Assembly: GCA_012511315.1 (NCBI GenBank)
Contig: JAAZGI010000483.1
Span: forward strand, 1 to 6,082
Direction of reading: 5' to 3'
Source of the DNA: Clostridium sp.
GTDB lineage: Bacteria > Bacillota > Clostridia > Clostridiales > Clostridiaceae
Length of the DNA stretch: 6,082 nucleotides
Position 1 is the stretch's first letter. Each line of letters begins with the position of its first letter. The notes under the pieces are model-generated. The model saw only the letters and a program-made list of their open reading frames with translations, had not been told where the DNA came from and did not search any database. Made by a program: the position numbers and the translations under genes. Shown in pieces: positions 5,890 to 6,082 of this stretch.

Positions 5890-6082
5890 ATGAAGCGAAT
5901 CATTAGACATGTTTTTTGTTTTATCCTAGTCTCAATTGTTCTTGTCGGGTGTCAAGCAGCTAATAATGAATCTAAAGAAAAACTATCTTCTATCAGAAGT
6001 ACAGTTTATGAGCAACTGGAAAAATCCATTCAACTTGATATTGATGGGGATTGGCAAGATTCTAAAGTGGAGTTAAAGCCAA
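5890..6082 (+). CDS. Putative lipoprotein, N-terminal part only (runs off the window)
   Basis: The first 64 codons of a gene are present and the rest lies beyond the right edge. GGAGG at 5879-5883 stands six bases before the ATG. The product starts MKRIIRH, followed by a hydrophobic stretch and the lipobox LVGC with Cys21, so it is very likely exported and lipid-anchored on the outer face of the membrane. The visible mature part (from QAANNESKEK onward) is polar and charged, with a probable helix around VYEQLEKSIQ and then a DIDGDWQDSKVEL segment. I do not recognise a family. It is separated from the importer by a terminator and about 820 bases, so it need not be functionally linked. Confidence 0.85.
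   Translation, partial: MKRIIRHVFCFILVSIVLVGCQAANNESKEKLSSIRSTVYEQLEKSIQLDIDGDWQDSKVELKP

Overview
The window carries one complete ABC importer locus of the Bmp/PnrA type on the + strand. It is followed by about 820 bases without a convincing gene and then by the start of a second lipoprotein gene that runs off the right edge. The AT-rich sequence, strong AGGAGG-type ribosome binding sites, lipobox signal peptides with no sign of outer-membrane proteins, and intrinsic terminators with T runs all point to a low-GC Gram-positive (Firmicutes), probably a clostridial relative. The species cannot be named from the sequence.

Layout: bases 1-135 hold an extended -10 promoter, an AT-rich palindrome resembling a CodY box, and the first ribosome binding site. 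Bases 136-1284 encode the substrate-binding lipoprotein, whose lipid anchor is joined to the binding domain by a Thr-rich linker of GETTTTA repeats. A strong terminator (about 1319-1352) separates it from the membrane and ATPase genes. A short gap with a possible internal promoter and a 10-base direct repeat leads into the double-domain ATPase (1455-3059). Two permeases follow (3043-4131 and 4121-5065), each overlapping the gene before it by a few bases. A second strong terminator (about 5089-5133) ends the locus.

How they work together: the lipoprotein captures a ligand outside the membrane, most likely a purine or other nucleoside. The two permeases form a heterodimeric channel, and the single ATPase polypeptide supplies both nucleotide-binding domains. 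Only one of the two composite ATP sites looks catalytically competent. Gene content and order match Bacillus subtilis nupNOPQ (yufNOPQ) and, in content, Lactococcus bmpA-nupABC. Relatives in this family can carry other ligands, such as riboflavin in Treponema RfuABCD, so the substrate remains an inference.

The least explained part is 5134-5889. It holds competing short hairpins (5191-5283), long minus-strand open stretches interrupted by stops (5734-5153), and tandem hairpins with an 11-codon basic mini-ORF (5732-5782) upstream of the second lipoprotein gene. I recognise no known riboswitch or family there. I did not find a clearly new system; the noncoding tract is the only place where one might be hiding.
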